DNA from: Adiantum capillus-veneris
Lineage: Eukaryota > Streptophyta > Polypodiopsida > Polypodiales > Pteridaceae
NCBI GenBank assembly: GCA_014529385.2
Contig: CM043945.1
Coordinates: 91,587,112-91,651,111, forward strand
Length of the DNA: 64,000 bases
Direction: 5' to 3'
The translations under genes were made by a program, and so were the position numbers. Of this stretch, positions 11,493-22,579 are shown piece after piece. The notes under the pieces were generated by a model. It did not search any database and was not told the origin of the DNA. It worked only from the letters and a program-made list of their open reading frames with translations. The first letter of the stretch is position 1; each line of letters opens with the position of its first letter.

Positions 11493-11978
11493 ATGGATCC
11501 AAAAGAAAATGCTCAGCAACAACTCAAATACGGCTCGCATCTGGATCCCGAAACCGAAACAAAAAGAACCCCCTTCAGTACAAGCAACATCGAAAGGCAG
11601 ACAGTTGCATATGAAACCAACAAACCGATTTATGTCGGTGCCAATCAGCAACAAAACACTGGCAACCAAGGCAGTATAAGTAAACCTAAAAAAACCTCCA
11701 AGGCAAAGCTACACATGGAAAGCAAAAGAGACCAACTCTACGACCAATTCCGCCACGAAAATTCTCTCCAAAAAGAGGACTATGGCCATATCGACAGTAG
11801 CGGCAAAGAAAGCGACTTTTGCAAGAAAGACAATCAAACAAAGAGCAGTAGAGTTACAACTTTTACTTGCAAAGAAAATAGGAAACCTCGATGGCGAATG
11901 CCAATAAGCATCTTGCTTATACCCTTCTCTTGCACAGCATTAATTTTTCCATGCATTGATGGAGTATGCATAAAATAG
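11493..11978 (+). CDS. Post-pol ORF with a C-terminal hydrophobic segment
   Basis: An ATG-initiated 161-codon ORF between pol and the purine tract of gypsy element 1. Most of it is hydrophilic and rich in Lys, Gln, Ser and Asn. The last 30 residues contain a hydrophobic run after a basic motif (RWRMPISILLIPFSCTALI), a possible membrane anchor. Its position is that of env-like or additional ORFs in some plant gypsy elements, but I see no envelope motif or signal peptide. It may be chance. Confidence 0.35.
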   Translation: MDPKENAQQQLKYGSHLDPETETKRTPFSTSNIERQTVAYETNKPIYVGANQQQNTGNQGSISKPKKTSKAKLHMESKRDQLYDQFRHENSLQKEDYGHIDSSGKESDFCKKDNQTKSSRVTTFTCKENRKPRWRMPISILLIPFSCTALIFPCIDGVCIK

Positions 11979-12074
11979 GGCCACATTACACGGTCAAGCA
12001 TTAGCACAACTGTTTCAACCCATGCACAGCACATACTCTGAGGTGAAACCTTGTCGTCCGGGAGGACTCCGGCT

Positions 12075-12087
12075 AGGAGGGGGGAGG
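12075..12087 (+). other. Candidate polypurine tract of gypsy element 1
   Basis: AGGAGGGGGGAGG, thirteen purines in a row, about 100 bases after the post-pol ORF. A 3' LTR would be expected next, but the following bases (CATTCTC) do not begin with TG. Confidence 0.4.
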
Positions 12088-13670
12088 CATTCTCAAATGC
12101 GGACCCAATGACAGAAAGAGCCAAAAAGAGTACGTATTTCGACTATTTTTAAGGGTTGTTGTTTGATTGCGAAATTTTCTGGACTAACCCAAGTACATAT
12201 GCCCTTATACAGCATGAATCTACAAGTATATGGGGCCAAGCGCCAAATCAAGCCCCTAGGTGTGTGTGTATATAAGTAGAAATAGTCATTTTTTGGGCAA
12301 AATATTGATAAAACGGAGAAATCCGGCCATAAAAATTACAAGAGAGTGTATATAATATTTTGCGGTAATGTTTTTGATTTATTATGATTTTTGGGGATTT
12401 TCTGGGTTTGATTTGCTATTTTCCGTTAGGCAGAAAAAATTCAAAAATACAAAAAGCAGGTGAAATACGATCGTAATGAAAAACAAAAAATATGGGGATG
12501 ATCAGTGACTATAGGACAACCTATAGGACAGTGGGGGTGAAATTATGAGACTGGAGCAGAAAGCGTGTTTTGGCCAGATTTTGACCGAAATGTCAAATTT
12601 CTCGTAAACTGGGCAAATGGAGTCCAAATCAAGAAATTTTTGAGCCTAAACCGCATCTCGCAAGAAGTTGGGAGCACATGTCAAATTTCATAAAAAGTGG
12701 TTCGGGGACCCCCATTATAAGAAATTTTCACATCATTTTTTGCTCATTTCCACTATTGACCTTTGAGAGAGAGCTTCTGCCACCTAGAGCAAACGAAACT
12801 TCTAGCAGCTTCTACAACGTGCACGACTATCCGACGGGCTTCAGACATGAGAGGTAGGCCCACCACCTTGAGCTTTTCACGCATGTTTGTCGTTTTGTCG
12901 CGAAAACTAGCGTACGGTTCACAGAAAGCAAGTACTAGAGACCTACAAGTAGAAGTGGCCACCTAACGGCTAACCCAAAAGCAATGAGACTTCATCGGCA
13001 GCTTACCCTAGCATAGGAAACCAGTCTTCGATGTCCGAAGGCAGTAGAAAACCATCGGGAAAAACCCTAATTCCTAGAGCCCCGCAAGAGGCCACCAAAT
13101 GGGAAATCGGCGGAGAGGCACCCAAATGCTACCAAAATTCATGGGTAGGAGCATCTCGACATGCTCAACAAGTCTATGTAGCCCACATGACCAAAAGGTG
13201 ACCCCAAGCGGCACTAAACTTCAGAAAGGGCATCAGACACACAAAGCGTCAAATAGCTCTTGCGGCCAAACCGCATGTCCATTTGCCACCAAACTTCATG
13301 AGCGGCTTTCCTTTACCATCAACAACCAAGTCCTATGGTGGTAGACCACCACAAGTCATCAAAGACATATAAACGCAACCACGGGTACTTCTAGAGCGAC
13401 AAATTGCCAATCGGAGCTCCGGTGAAGCCAAAGTCGACAAAAACCATACGGCAAGTATCCCCAAGGGATCGGGAAGCTATGGAGACGAACATCAAGAAAT
13501 TTCATCGCCGAAAAGCACTCCAAAATTCAAAAAATGGCTCGGAGGCTCTAAAATCCACACATGCAGTTATTTTCTATCTATTTGACTTTTTTGTTGAAAT
13601 TAGGCTTAAAAGGGACTCAGGGGGACTAAGGGCAAGCATCAGTAGCAGTTTCCATAAGAAATTCATCAGG
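12088..13670. other. No gene seen
   Basis: Non-coding DNA, possibly the degraded 3' LTR of gypsy element 1 followed by the left part of the RT-less element. Only short shadow ORFs occur. A direct partner for this stretch was not found between 1700 and 2835. Confidence 0.4.
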
Positions 13671-14550
13671 AGACATCCTACGCGTAGGATGTCTTAAGGC
13701 CATTTCTGGGCACCAACCCCAACATTTCACATTGCACAAAGTTTCTGAATAACCTTTACATGCTAGCCACCAAGTTTCATCACATTTGGGCAAAATTGGA
13801 CCTCATGTGTACCGAAAAAACGCAAAGTCAAGGCATAGAGGAAATAATGGGCCGTAGACCTATAAAAACTTGTCCAAATCACATGAAACTTGCACAACAC
13901 ATTCATGAGCACATTGCCAACCAATCTGTGTGGTCACCTGCAAAAAATGATGAAGTAGACATCCTACTCGTAGGATGTCTATTTGACATTTTTTGCCTAC
14001 AGAGAATGTTTTTCCATTCCAGATCTATTCATATCATCTTCAAGAGCTCATATATCAAGTTTGAAGCCATTCTAATAATTTTTGACCCCCAACACCTCCA
14101 AGATACACTTTTTGAGCCCAAAAACACTACACATGGTCTTACCAACACCAAATCTTGTCCAAATCAAAATCCAAGAGTATGGTCATGTTCCACATGTCAA
14201 GAGCTACCCACAGAACAAATCTCAAGCTATTTTGATGAAATAGACATCCTATGTGTAGGATGTCTCTAGCATGTTTTTGAACTTCTGTGCAAACAATGAC
14301 ATCATGGGAGCCATTACCATGGTGCAAGGAGCCCATATATAAATTTTCAACCCATTTGGATATCATTTGCCACCTGTTGTGGACATCCTACCCAATTTGT
14401 GAGCCTAAAACCTGAATCTGCCCAAAAATCCATATTTTGATGCCCAAACCCAATTCCAATCATATAGCCATGTTGTACAGGCCAAGGACCACCAGCCTGC
14501 CAAGTATCGCCAAAATCTGATGAAAAAGACATCCTACGCGTAGGATGTTT
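13671..14550. repeat. Palindromic box repeated every 285-286 bp
   Basis: Four copies of a 24-bp palindrome with core ACATCCTACGCGTAGGATGT start at 13671, 13957, 14242 and 14527. The first is a perfect palindrome; the others differ at one to three positions. Each is preceded by a GATGAA-like or ATCA-containing run. The DNA between boxes is only loosely alike (shared TTGTCCAAATC runs), so this is an old tandem array in which the box is the best kept part. A half box lies at 14381 and another at about 24243. Confidence 0.85.
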
Positions 14551-14715
14551 AAATGATAAATTTTGTCCAGAATCATACTGTGAGCACATGCAAGGTTTCC
14601 CAAGTTCCTTTTAAGTTTTTTTTTCGATTTTCAAGTCATTTGGATAGTTAAAACTCAGTTTCTCAGCTGATATGGAAAAAACGCTAACTTTGGACTACTG
14701 AGTGCAACAGGATCT

Positions 14716-17073
14716 ATGGAAGCCGCAAAATCACCGGCAAAGAAGAAGAGGATGACCATACAAGATTACTTAGAAGAAGTAGAGCCGTTCGTCATACCGG
14801 AAGGAACTCTAAAGCCAACCAGCACATGGATTCAAGAGGACTTGCTAGAGTCAAATGATCTGAAGATCTACCAAGGCGTGTTCAAAGACACGGAAGGAAA
14901 TGTAATAGAGCTACCCATGCTACCGCGGGAGCTCAATGAGTTTGTCAGAAGCAAGATGGCAGAGTACTTGGAGAAGATAGATCTCCACAATTATTTTGAA
15001 GTTTTGCCGGCAGGAATCGACATCAAAAGAGTATGGGAATTTGTGTCGACAATCAAAGAAGATGGAGTGGCCAAAGTTACAGATCTGCAGGGCAAGCCAA
15101 ACACTGTGATTGAAATCACAAAGAAAGTAGTGGCAGCTGCACTAGACCTCTCCAACAAAGGGGATAGTGTAACCAAAAGAAGAGACGAAGTAAAGGTGTA
15201 CACAGAAAAGAAAGGCAACTACACCTTTGAAGACATTGCCAAACCCTAAAGTGGCAATCATGAGTCAGCTGTACAACTAGTACTTCCATATGTGTACAAA
15301 GCGGCCACAAAAGTACATAATGCCGCTGGAGCAATTGCCACAATCTTCACATGGGCAATGTAGAAGAGCAAGCCAAAGGTGATCAACTATGCAGCTTATA
15401 TACATGACAATCTAGTGAAGATGGGCAACAAGAACCCCACATACATTGTGTCGGGTGAGCTAATCACGAACGTGATTTATGGGGCATTGCACGCTAAGGG
15501 AGATGGCCCGACCCTTCGTCACAAAATGACTGGCTAAGGCTCAAGGAAGATAAGGAAGAGGAACAACCCAAAGCACCAAGGGTTGCCACAAGGTTGAAAT
15601 GCAGGTTAGAGACCGTGCAAGAAGAGTAGCCAGAGTTGAAGAAAGGGAAGAAAGAGAGCGTCCAAGTGCCGGTCAAAGAGACAAAATCACAGAGAGCGGC
15701 ACGGCTAGAGTGGCTAATGGAAAGTTTTAGAGCTGAAAGAGACCTCAAGGGAGATTTGAGCGAGCTATGGAAGCCGTCTCTAGAAGCAATGTCGGGATCA
15801 TCCTGAAGGGTGCACAGAGACAGATTTGAAGATTATATTAAGAATTTTGAGATTCTGGATGCCACGACAGAAAATATCCCACATGTACCATTTACAGAGG
15901 CAGAAGTGGAGGAAGTCTGACGGCAACTGCTAGAAGAGCAGGAGGGCCAAGAGAGAGAGAGGAAGACAAAGGCGGACAGGGATTTCAAGAAAAAGCCGGA
16001 AAATCCACCGTCCAGCCCAGAGTCCCCCAGCCACCGCCATCACCACCTCCTCGTAGCCCTCCACAAACTCAACAGAAGGAAGAGCTAGACAAACGTGAAG
16101 ATAAAAAAGATTCAAGGCAAGAATAGAGTCAAGAGCAAGAGCAAAAAGAAGAAGCTAAGCCCAAAAGTGAGCAGCCAGAGCCAAATGAAGCAAGGTATAA
16201 CACTTTTCTTGATCTACTAGCTGCGGGATATTCAAAAGAAGAGGCAGCCACATTCGCATTTGACTTGGCAAGAACAGAGCCCAAAGAGCAGATGCAGAGC
16301 CTGCGGTTAGTGGAGCTAAAAGAGATGGCCACTGATACAGTGGACCTGCACCCACCCACCAATGATTGGGATGTGGTGATGACCAAGCTAACCGGGCTAA
16401 GAGCACAATTAATGGCCACGAAAAGTGAAATGGCTACTCTCAAAGCCACTGAAGTGCAAATCAAGTCTGCAGTCGACACTCTACGCAAACAAATCCAAAG
16501 GCATTGCAAAGATTCCAAGAGATGGAAAGAGAGAATCAGGCGGAAGCTCAAAGACTATAAGGAGTCGAAGAAGAATACAGAAAACTCAGCAAGACATTGA
16601 CAAATGCAGAGAGGGAAAGGGATAACCTAACCCTACAACTTGCTAAAGAGTCCAAGGAAGTGGAAACCATGCGGAATGTCAAAGAGAAGGCAGAAATAGA
16701 GCACGAGGCTAGCCAGGATGAGGTCATTGAGCTCAAGGACCAGCTTAAAGTTAAAGATCAAACCATCCAATGGCTACGGGCATCTCCTACCAGAGTCAGA
16801 GCTACTAGCTTGACTCACACCACTTCAGAGAGTCAGATTTATGAAGAACAAATGAAAGAGCTCCAGAAGGAGTTGACCTTAGAGAAGAAGAAAAGGCTGA
16901 TGATGGCAGAAGGGTAAGTGGTCATGCAAACCCGCATGGAAGAAGAGCACAAGGAAATGCAAGATGAGCTAGAAACCATCAAGAGAAAGCTCGAGGAGGC
17001 GGAGAAGATAAATGCCGACTTGAACGACCTCCTTGTGAATATGGGAGAGCAAGCTGAATTGGAAAAGCAAACA
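14716..17073 (+). pseudogene. N-terminal part of an unfamiliar ~1100-residue protein
   Basis: Starts at ATG 14716 (MEAAKSPAKKKRMTIQDYLE). About 270 residues form what looks like a globular domain, with ELPMLPRELNEFVRSKMAEY, KVTDLQGKPNTVIEITKKVV and, after in-frame TAA 15247 and TAG 15361, NPTYIVSGELITNVIYGALH. Near 15530 the frame shifts into a charged, proline-rich linker (about 15540-16100). From about 16265 a long coiled coil follows (LTGLRAQLMATKSEMATLKA and later heptads) up to the copia insertion. The basic N-terminus could be nuclear-targeting. I do not recognise the family; a gag-like structural role is only a guess. Confidence 0.6.
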
Positions 17074-17394
17074 TGTTGAGATGTCGAGCTCTACATCTTG
17101 AGCTCGCATCCACTACGGGTCTTGGCCGCTTATGGCATTTACTCACTGGCGCGTTAGGTGAACGACACGGAGGATCTTTGCCAGTGATTCTCCAGCTGGA
17201 CTACACTTATAGTGCCAGCCTAGTATACTTCTAGCGTGTTCACACTTAGTGACCGCATGTACATATGTGCTACTTTTCAGCTTTAGCACTTAGTCATTTT
17301 GTACTCTCTTTTTTGTGAGAAGAAGAAGAAGCTTTCCATCTCTGTGTGCTTTGTGCTTGTCTTGTGTAGCTCTCTTGCATCCTCTTTCTTTACA
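17074..17394 (+). repeat. 5' LTR of the copia element
   Basis: Begins TG and ends CA, matched by 22259-22579. The right end lies directly against the primer site. Confidence 0.97.
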
Positions 17395-17412
17395 TGGTGT
17401 CAGAGCCTGGTG
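17395..17412 (+). other. Primer binding site of the copia element
   Basis: TGGTGTCAGAGCCTGGTG starts at the first base after the LTR. It differs by one base in the first twelve from TGGTATCAGAGC, the usual initiator-Met tRNA site of plant copia elements. Confidence 0.85.
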
Positions 17413-17476
17413 CAGGCAAGAGAGGCTAAGAGAGCAAGAGCATCACAATCCCTTCGTTCGCAATCCACGACCAGAT

Positions 17477-17980
17477 GCCGAACAGGTCTCCAAAGTGGAG
17501 CACAGAGATTTACTATACAAGTACAGTGGTTGTATGTACGCTTGATTGTGGACACTCGTTGAGTGTAGAAAGCGTTACAGGTACCATGATAGTAGGTTCA
17601 ACAAATTTGCAAGTTTTTGTAGATTGCAGCTATTTTTGTCTTAGTGCTTCAAGATGTCTGACAGTTTCAGTCAGATTGTTACTGAGAAGCTTGAGAAAAA
17701 TAACCAGATGTGTCAGGCTATGTGCAGACAGGGGTTTTTCGTACAAGTTTCTGAACAGGTCTACAAAGTGCAGTACACAGAGATTTACTGTACAAGTACA
17801 GTGGTTGTATGTACGCTTGATTGTGGACACTCGTTGAGTGTAGAAAGCGTTACAGGTACCACGATAGCAGGTTCAACAGATTTGCATGTTTTTGCAGATT
17901 GCAGTTATTTTGTCTTAGTGCTTCAAGATGTCTGACGGTTTCAGTCAGATTGTCACTGAGAAGCTTGAGAAAAATAACTA
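17477..17980 (+). repeat. ~275-bp tandem duplication of leader plus gag start
   Basis: The segment from about 17480 to 17700 recurs at about 17757 to 17980, with few changes. Each copy ends with an ATGTCTGAC start and the first ~16 gag codons. Only the second start (17928) opens the full gag frame; the first runs into other sequence after about 16 codons. Confidence 0.85.
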
Positions 17981-18836
17981 CCCTGCATGGAAGTTCAGAA
18001 TAACAAATTTCCTAAAAGGAAAAGGTTATTGGGACTATGTAGAAGGAGACAATGAAAAGGAACCAGAGATTCCCGAGGCAAATGCTACAGCAGAACAAAG
18101 AAAAGCTTTGAGGGATTGGCAACAAGGCTAGAGCAAAGTGATGTATTGGCTTTCTATGAGCATCACAGATGGCATGATGGGCTATCTACAGGATGCTGAA
18201 ACCCCGGCCATTGCATGGAAAAACTTAGGCAGAGTGTTCCAGGTGAACACCAAGGCCAGGAAGCTTCAACTAAATTCGGAGCTAAATCAGGTTAAGAGGA
18301 ACATCCTCTCCATCAATGATTATTCTTTGAAGATCAAGAGTATCATCGAGGATCTTGGATCTATTAAAGTCTCAATGGAAGACGATGACATTGTCCGTGC
18401 ATGCTTGGATGGTCTAGGAGATGAGTATGTACATTTCAGGTCTTCCATGAATACAAGAGACGACATCCCCATGTTCCAAGATTTGATTTCTATGCTTATC
18501 CTTGAGGAGAATAACCTTGACACATCTTCTTCTCATGGCAGAAATAATTCTGAACAGGCCTTCTATTCTAACTCCAACAGAGGTAGAGGTAGAGGTAGAG
18601 GTCGTGGTCGAGGCCCAAGGGATTGTAGGGGCCAATTTCAAGATGGTCAATCAAATCAAAACAATACAGGTGGCAGGGGAAACCAGTCTCAAGGCAGGGG
18701 GAGTGAAAGAGGTCATGGTGCAGGATCAAGCAGGCAGCAGCATACCGCAGATAGCAGAGAATGTTGGACTTGTGGTGAAAGAGGTCACATGTCACGTGAC
18801 TGTCCAAAGGGAAAAACAAGTGGAAAGAGAGAATAG
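17928..18836 (+). pseudogene. Copia gag
   Basis: From ATG 17928: MSDGFSQIVTEKLEKNNYPA, WKFRI and a WDYVEG motif as in copia gag capsids. A TAG at 18129 interrupts the frame (CAG is the likely parent codon). It continues with LQLNSELNQVKRNILSINDY, a Gly/Arg-rich tract (RGRGRGRGRG) and one intact CCHC knuckle, CWTCGERGHMSRDC. A TAG at 18834 then separates it from protease in the same frame. The gag packages the RNA in cytoplasmic particles. Confidence 0.9.
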
Positions 18837-19571
18837 GGCAACTATGCAGCTACTAGCAGAGATGCAGATGACAACAAAAACGAGCGCATGTTTGTTATGA
18901 AGCATGTAATGAATACAATGACTGCAGAGAATTCCACCCAAGATGATGTTTGGTATGTGGATTCAGGTGCCTCTAATCACATGACGTCTCGTGGAGAGTG
19001 GTTTAGAGATATGTGCAAACCAGATGTGTCAGGCTATGTGCAGATAGGAGATGACATATCTCACCCCATTGCTCATGTAGGGGACATACCTGTAAATACA
19101 AAAAATGGGAAATCAAAGTACTTAGCAGATGTACTTCATGTCCCAAAAATTACAAAGAACCTTGTTTCTGTTGGACAAATGGTTGAGGAGGGTTTGCAAG
19201 TTCGTTTCAATCCGAATGGATGTTAGGTAGAAGATTTCCAGAATGGCTGTAAGCTGATCACAGAGGGAAAATGTGTGGGCGGAATGTTTACGCTGAATGT
19301 AGACATGCCTAAGGTAAAAGCTGCATTATTTGCACAGGGCACAGGTGTTGTGGCTGATGTTGACATTTGTCACAAACACATTGGCCATATCAATGAGCAA
19401 AGATTGCGCAACATGAAATCAAAACATATTGTAAAAGGTTTGCCCAAATTCAAGGTGGATGGTATGCATAAAGTGTGTGCACCATGCCAATTTTGGAAAA
19501 CAGTCAAAGGGATCATTTCCACATGAGCGTAATGTATGTAAAAAGCCACTTGAGGTGGTGCACACAGATGT
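18837..19571 (+). pseudogene. Copia protease and integrase zinc module
   Basis: The protease has WYVDSGASNHMTSRGEWF with the catalytic DSGA intact, then VLHVPKITKNLVSVGQM, the usual C-terminal block. A TAG lies at 19224. The integrase HHCC module follows from about 19359: ICHKHIGHINEQRLRNM, then KVCAPCQFWK. Near 19515 the frame is lost by an indel and returns near 19600, so a short stretch including VVHTDVWGP is out of frame. Confidence 0.88.
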
Positions 19572-21551
19572 TTGGGGTCCAACCGATACTGCAAGTATAC
19601 ATGGTTGAAGTATTATGTCTCTTTCATTGATGACCATACAAGGAAAGTATGGGTCTACTTCATGCGTAACAAAAGTGAAGTGTTTGGTCACTTTCAGGAC
19701 TTCAAAGTCATGATTGAGAAGGAGACATATATGCAAATCAAGACATTGAGGTTAGATGGAGGGGGAGAGTACTTCTCCAACGATTTTTCAGATTTTCTGC
19801 GAATGCATGGTATACGCAGGTAGTTTACATGCAGATATACTCCACAACAGAATGGGGTTGCAGAAAGGAAAAACAGGCACAGTGCAGAGGTTGCACGTGC
19901 ATTGATGAATGAGAAGAACATGCCTCATCATTTCTGGGCTGAAGCTGTAAATACGGCTGTGTACATTATGAACAGAACACCTACAGCTATGGTGCATGAT
20001 GTATCGCCTGAGGAAAAGTTTACAGGTACAAAGCCTGATTTGGCACACTTGAAAGTGTTTGGCTGCATAGCTTACGTGCATGTTCCAGATGAGTTGCGTA
20101 GGAAATTGGATCCTAAAGCAGAGAAATGTATTCTTGTGGGATATTCCCTTGAACAAAAGAGGTATAGGTGCTACAATCCTACTACACGAGAATTACGAGT
20201 GAGCAGAGATGTAGTCTTTGATGAGATGAGCAATTGGTACAGTAATGCACATGGCACTATTGGGGCTGATGTAAAAGATGATGTGGTTGTACAAAATGTG
20301 AGGCCACAGTCACAGGTTTTGAGTGGACCACAAGAGTCGTCTTCTCGTGGCTCTATTGAGAAGCCATGGAATGGTAGACTACGTACGCAGGTTACTCCAC
20401 CAGTAGGTACAGGGAATGTATCACAAAAAGGAAAGGAAAAGGTTGATGAACCTCCCTTTATGGCTGATGCATCATCAGGGTTTTCACATGTAGACATGGA
20501 TTCAGATGGTTCTGAACAAATTCTTGATGAGGAATTTGGAATTCCGGCTGTCAGGACACTTGGTGTAAGGAAAGTACAAGAAGATGCTAGAGGGCAAAGG
20601 AGTGACCCAAGACCGCGCAGATCTAACAGAGTCAGAAATCCAGTTCAGAAATTGACTTATGATGGGTATCTAGCGCATCACCAAGCCTACATGGCTAAGG
20701 TGATACAAGATCTGGAGCCCACATGTTTTGAGGATGCAGTTGGAAATGTGCATTGGGATGATGCAATGAATGAAGAGATCGCTGCATTGGAAGCAAACGA
20801 CACATGGGAGTTGGTGCCATTTCCAAATGGCAAGAAAGCTATTGGTTGTAAATGGGTGTATAAAACCAAGCATAAGGCTGATGGTAACATTGAGCGTCAC
20901 AAGGCAAGGCTGGTCGCAAAGGGTTATGCACAGACGTATGGCATAGACTATGAGGAGACCTTTGCTCCAGTGGTAAAGATGACGACTGTGAGAGCTGTCA
21001 TAGCAGTGGCTGCATCTAGAGGATGGATTATGCATCAAATGGATGTAAAGAATGCCTTCTTGAATGGTGAGTTTCAAGAGGAAGTGTATATGGATCAGCC
21101 ACCTGGTTATGTCGATCCAGGTTACCCAGATTATGTATGCAGACTTCTCAAAGCTTTGTATGGTTTGAAGCAGGGCTCTAGAGCATGGTATGACAGGATT
21201 GCCAAGTATTTTGTTAGTATTGGGTTAAGGAGAGCTCATGCTGATCATTCACTCTATGTACGTGAGAGTGATGTGGGGATTGTGGTCATTACCATATATG
21301 TAGATGACCTTATTATTGTGGGTGACACTGCTATGGAAATTGACCATGTGAAGGGTCTTCTCAAACAGGAGTTTCAAATGAAAGATTTGGGCGAGTTGCA
21401 CTACTTTCTTGGCATTGAGGTGATCAGGACTCCAGAGGGTGTATGGCTGTCACAGAGACAATATGCTTTGGACATGTTGTCAAAGTATGGTATGGCTGAT
21501 TGTAAGCCAATTTCTATTCCCTTGGATGTGAATGCAAAGCTAAGTGCATAG
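19572..21551 (+). pseudogene. Copia integrase core and reverse transcriptase
   Basis: The integrase core has SFIDDHTRKVWVYFM, then LRLDGGGEYFSNDF, and after a TAG at 19821 the block YTPQQNGVAERKNRHS carrying the Glu. RT follows from about 20740: the TWELVPFPNGKKAIGCKWVY block, ARLVAKGYAQTYGIDYEETF, VKNAFLNGEFQEEVYMDQPP and the catalytic ITIYVDDLIIVGD with YVDD intact, then LHYFLGIEV. A TAG at 21549 ends the frame. Apart from single stops and the local shift it is well kept. Confidence 0.92.
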
Positions 21552-22208
21552 AAGGGTGATGTTGTTGAGGATGTCAATATGTATAGGAAGATTGTGGGTA
21601 GTCTAATCTACTTGACTATCACTAGGCCAGCAGACTTGAGCTACACAGTAGGCTTGGAGAGTCAGTTCATGCAGCTTCCGAGGAAGCCACATTTGGATGG
21701 AGTACGACGCACACTTCGGTATGTGCAAGGGACTCTTGACTACGCATTGTTCTATGCAACAGATGCGCCATTAGCATTGTATGGGTATACAGATGCAGAT
21801 TGGGCAGGTAGCATTGTTGATAGGAGATCTACGAGTGGCTTCATGTTCTCTTTTGGGAGTGCTGTTGTTACTTGGAGCAGCAAAAAGCAGCCTACAGTTG
21901 CTTTATCAAGCACAAAGGCCGAGTACAGAGGTGCAACAGTTGCGGCGTGCGAGGTAGCTTGGCTACGCACATTACTTGAGGACTTGGGAGTGCAGGTGGA
22001 CCAACAGATTTTCATCCATTGTGACAACCTCGGCAGCATGCAGTTGGCTAGGAACCTAGTGTTCCATGCTAGGACCAAGCACATAGAGGTCCATTACCAC
22101 TACGTTCGAGAGCGAGTGTTGGCGGGCGACATCGACTTGGTCTACGTCAACACAGAGGAGCAGATAGCGGATACCTTTACCAAGGCCCTGGGAGCTAAGA
22201 AGCTTTGA
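21552..22208 (+). pseudogene. Copia RNase H
   Basis: Same frame as RT. It holds YRKIVGSLIYLTITRPADLS (connection), then GYTDADWAGSIVDRRSTSGF, WSSKKQPTVALSSTKAEYRG, CDNLGSMQLARNLVFHARTK and HYHYVRERVLAGDIDLVYV. The acidic catalytic residues of the copia RNase H (D in DADW, E in KAEY, D in CDN) are visible. It ends at TGA 22206, about 50 bases before the 3' LTR. Confidence 0.93.
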
Positions 22209-22245
22209 CGTTTCTGGAATATGCTTGGACTCTGCGACATGCAGA

Positions 22246-22258
22246 GCTCGAGGGGGAG
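22246..22258 (+). other. Polypurine tract of the copia element
   Basis: GCTCGAGGGGGAG directly precedes the TG of the 3' LTR. Confidence 0.85.
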
Positions 22259-22579
22259 TGTTGAGATGTCAAGCTCTACATCTTGAGCTCGCATCCACTA
22301 CGGGTCTTGGCCGCTTACGGAATTTACTCATTGGCGCGTTAGGTGACCGACACGGAGGATCTCTGCCAGTGATTCTACAGCTGGACTACACTTATAGTGC
22401 CAGCCTAGTACGCTTCTAGCGTGTTTACACTTAGTGACCGCATGTACATATGTGCTACTTTTCAGCTTTAGCACTTAGTCATTTTGTACTCTCTTTTTTG
22501 TGAGAAGAAGAAGAAGCTTTCCATCTCTGTGTGCTTTGTGATTGTCTTGTGTAGCTCTCTTGCATCCTCTTTCTTTACA
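22259..22579 (+). repeat. 3' LTR of the copia element
   Basis: 321 bp, matches 17074-17394. Followed by AAACA, the second copy of the target duplication. Confidence 0.97.

Larger units (their letters stand above)
2836..12087 (+). mobile_element. Ty3/gypsy element 1, degraded
   Basis: Order on the plus strand: gag with two damaged zinc knuckles, aspartic protease, reverse transcriptase, RNase H, two integrase zinc-binding modules, integrase core, a C-terminal tail containing a second protease-like domain, a short post-pol ORF, and a purine tract (12075-12087). Each domain is recognisable, but the frame is broken by stops and several indels (near 9040 and 10120). I could not find its LTRs, so the outer limits are those of the internal region. 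A fragment of a close relative lies at 24370-25800 and shares the double zinc-module layout. Confidence 0.8.
17074..22579 (+). mobile_element. Complete Ty1/copia element
   Basis: Both LTRs are 321 bp (17074-17394 and 22259-22579), begin TGTTGAGATGTC and end CTTTACA. I count about 11 mismatches between them (about 3.4%). The target duplication AAACA is perfect (17069-17073 and 22580-22584). The primer site and purine tract adjoin the LTRs. The internal polyprotein order is gag, protease, integrase, RT, RNase H, the copia order, nearly all in one frame. It is inserted in sense orientation in the ORF of the RT-less element. Confidence 0.97.

Noticed and set aside
11152-11502. 116-codon minus-strand ORF with hydrophobic runs
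   Set aside because: It is the shadow of the element 1 tail and adjacent DNA, with no independent support.
13671-14550. CRISPR-like array
   Set aside because: Spacing of 285 bp, diverged tandem units between boxes, perfect palindromes and plant context do not fit CRISPR.
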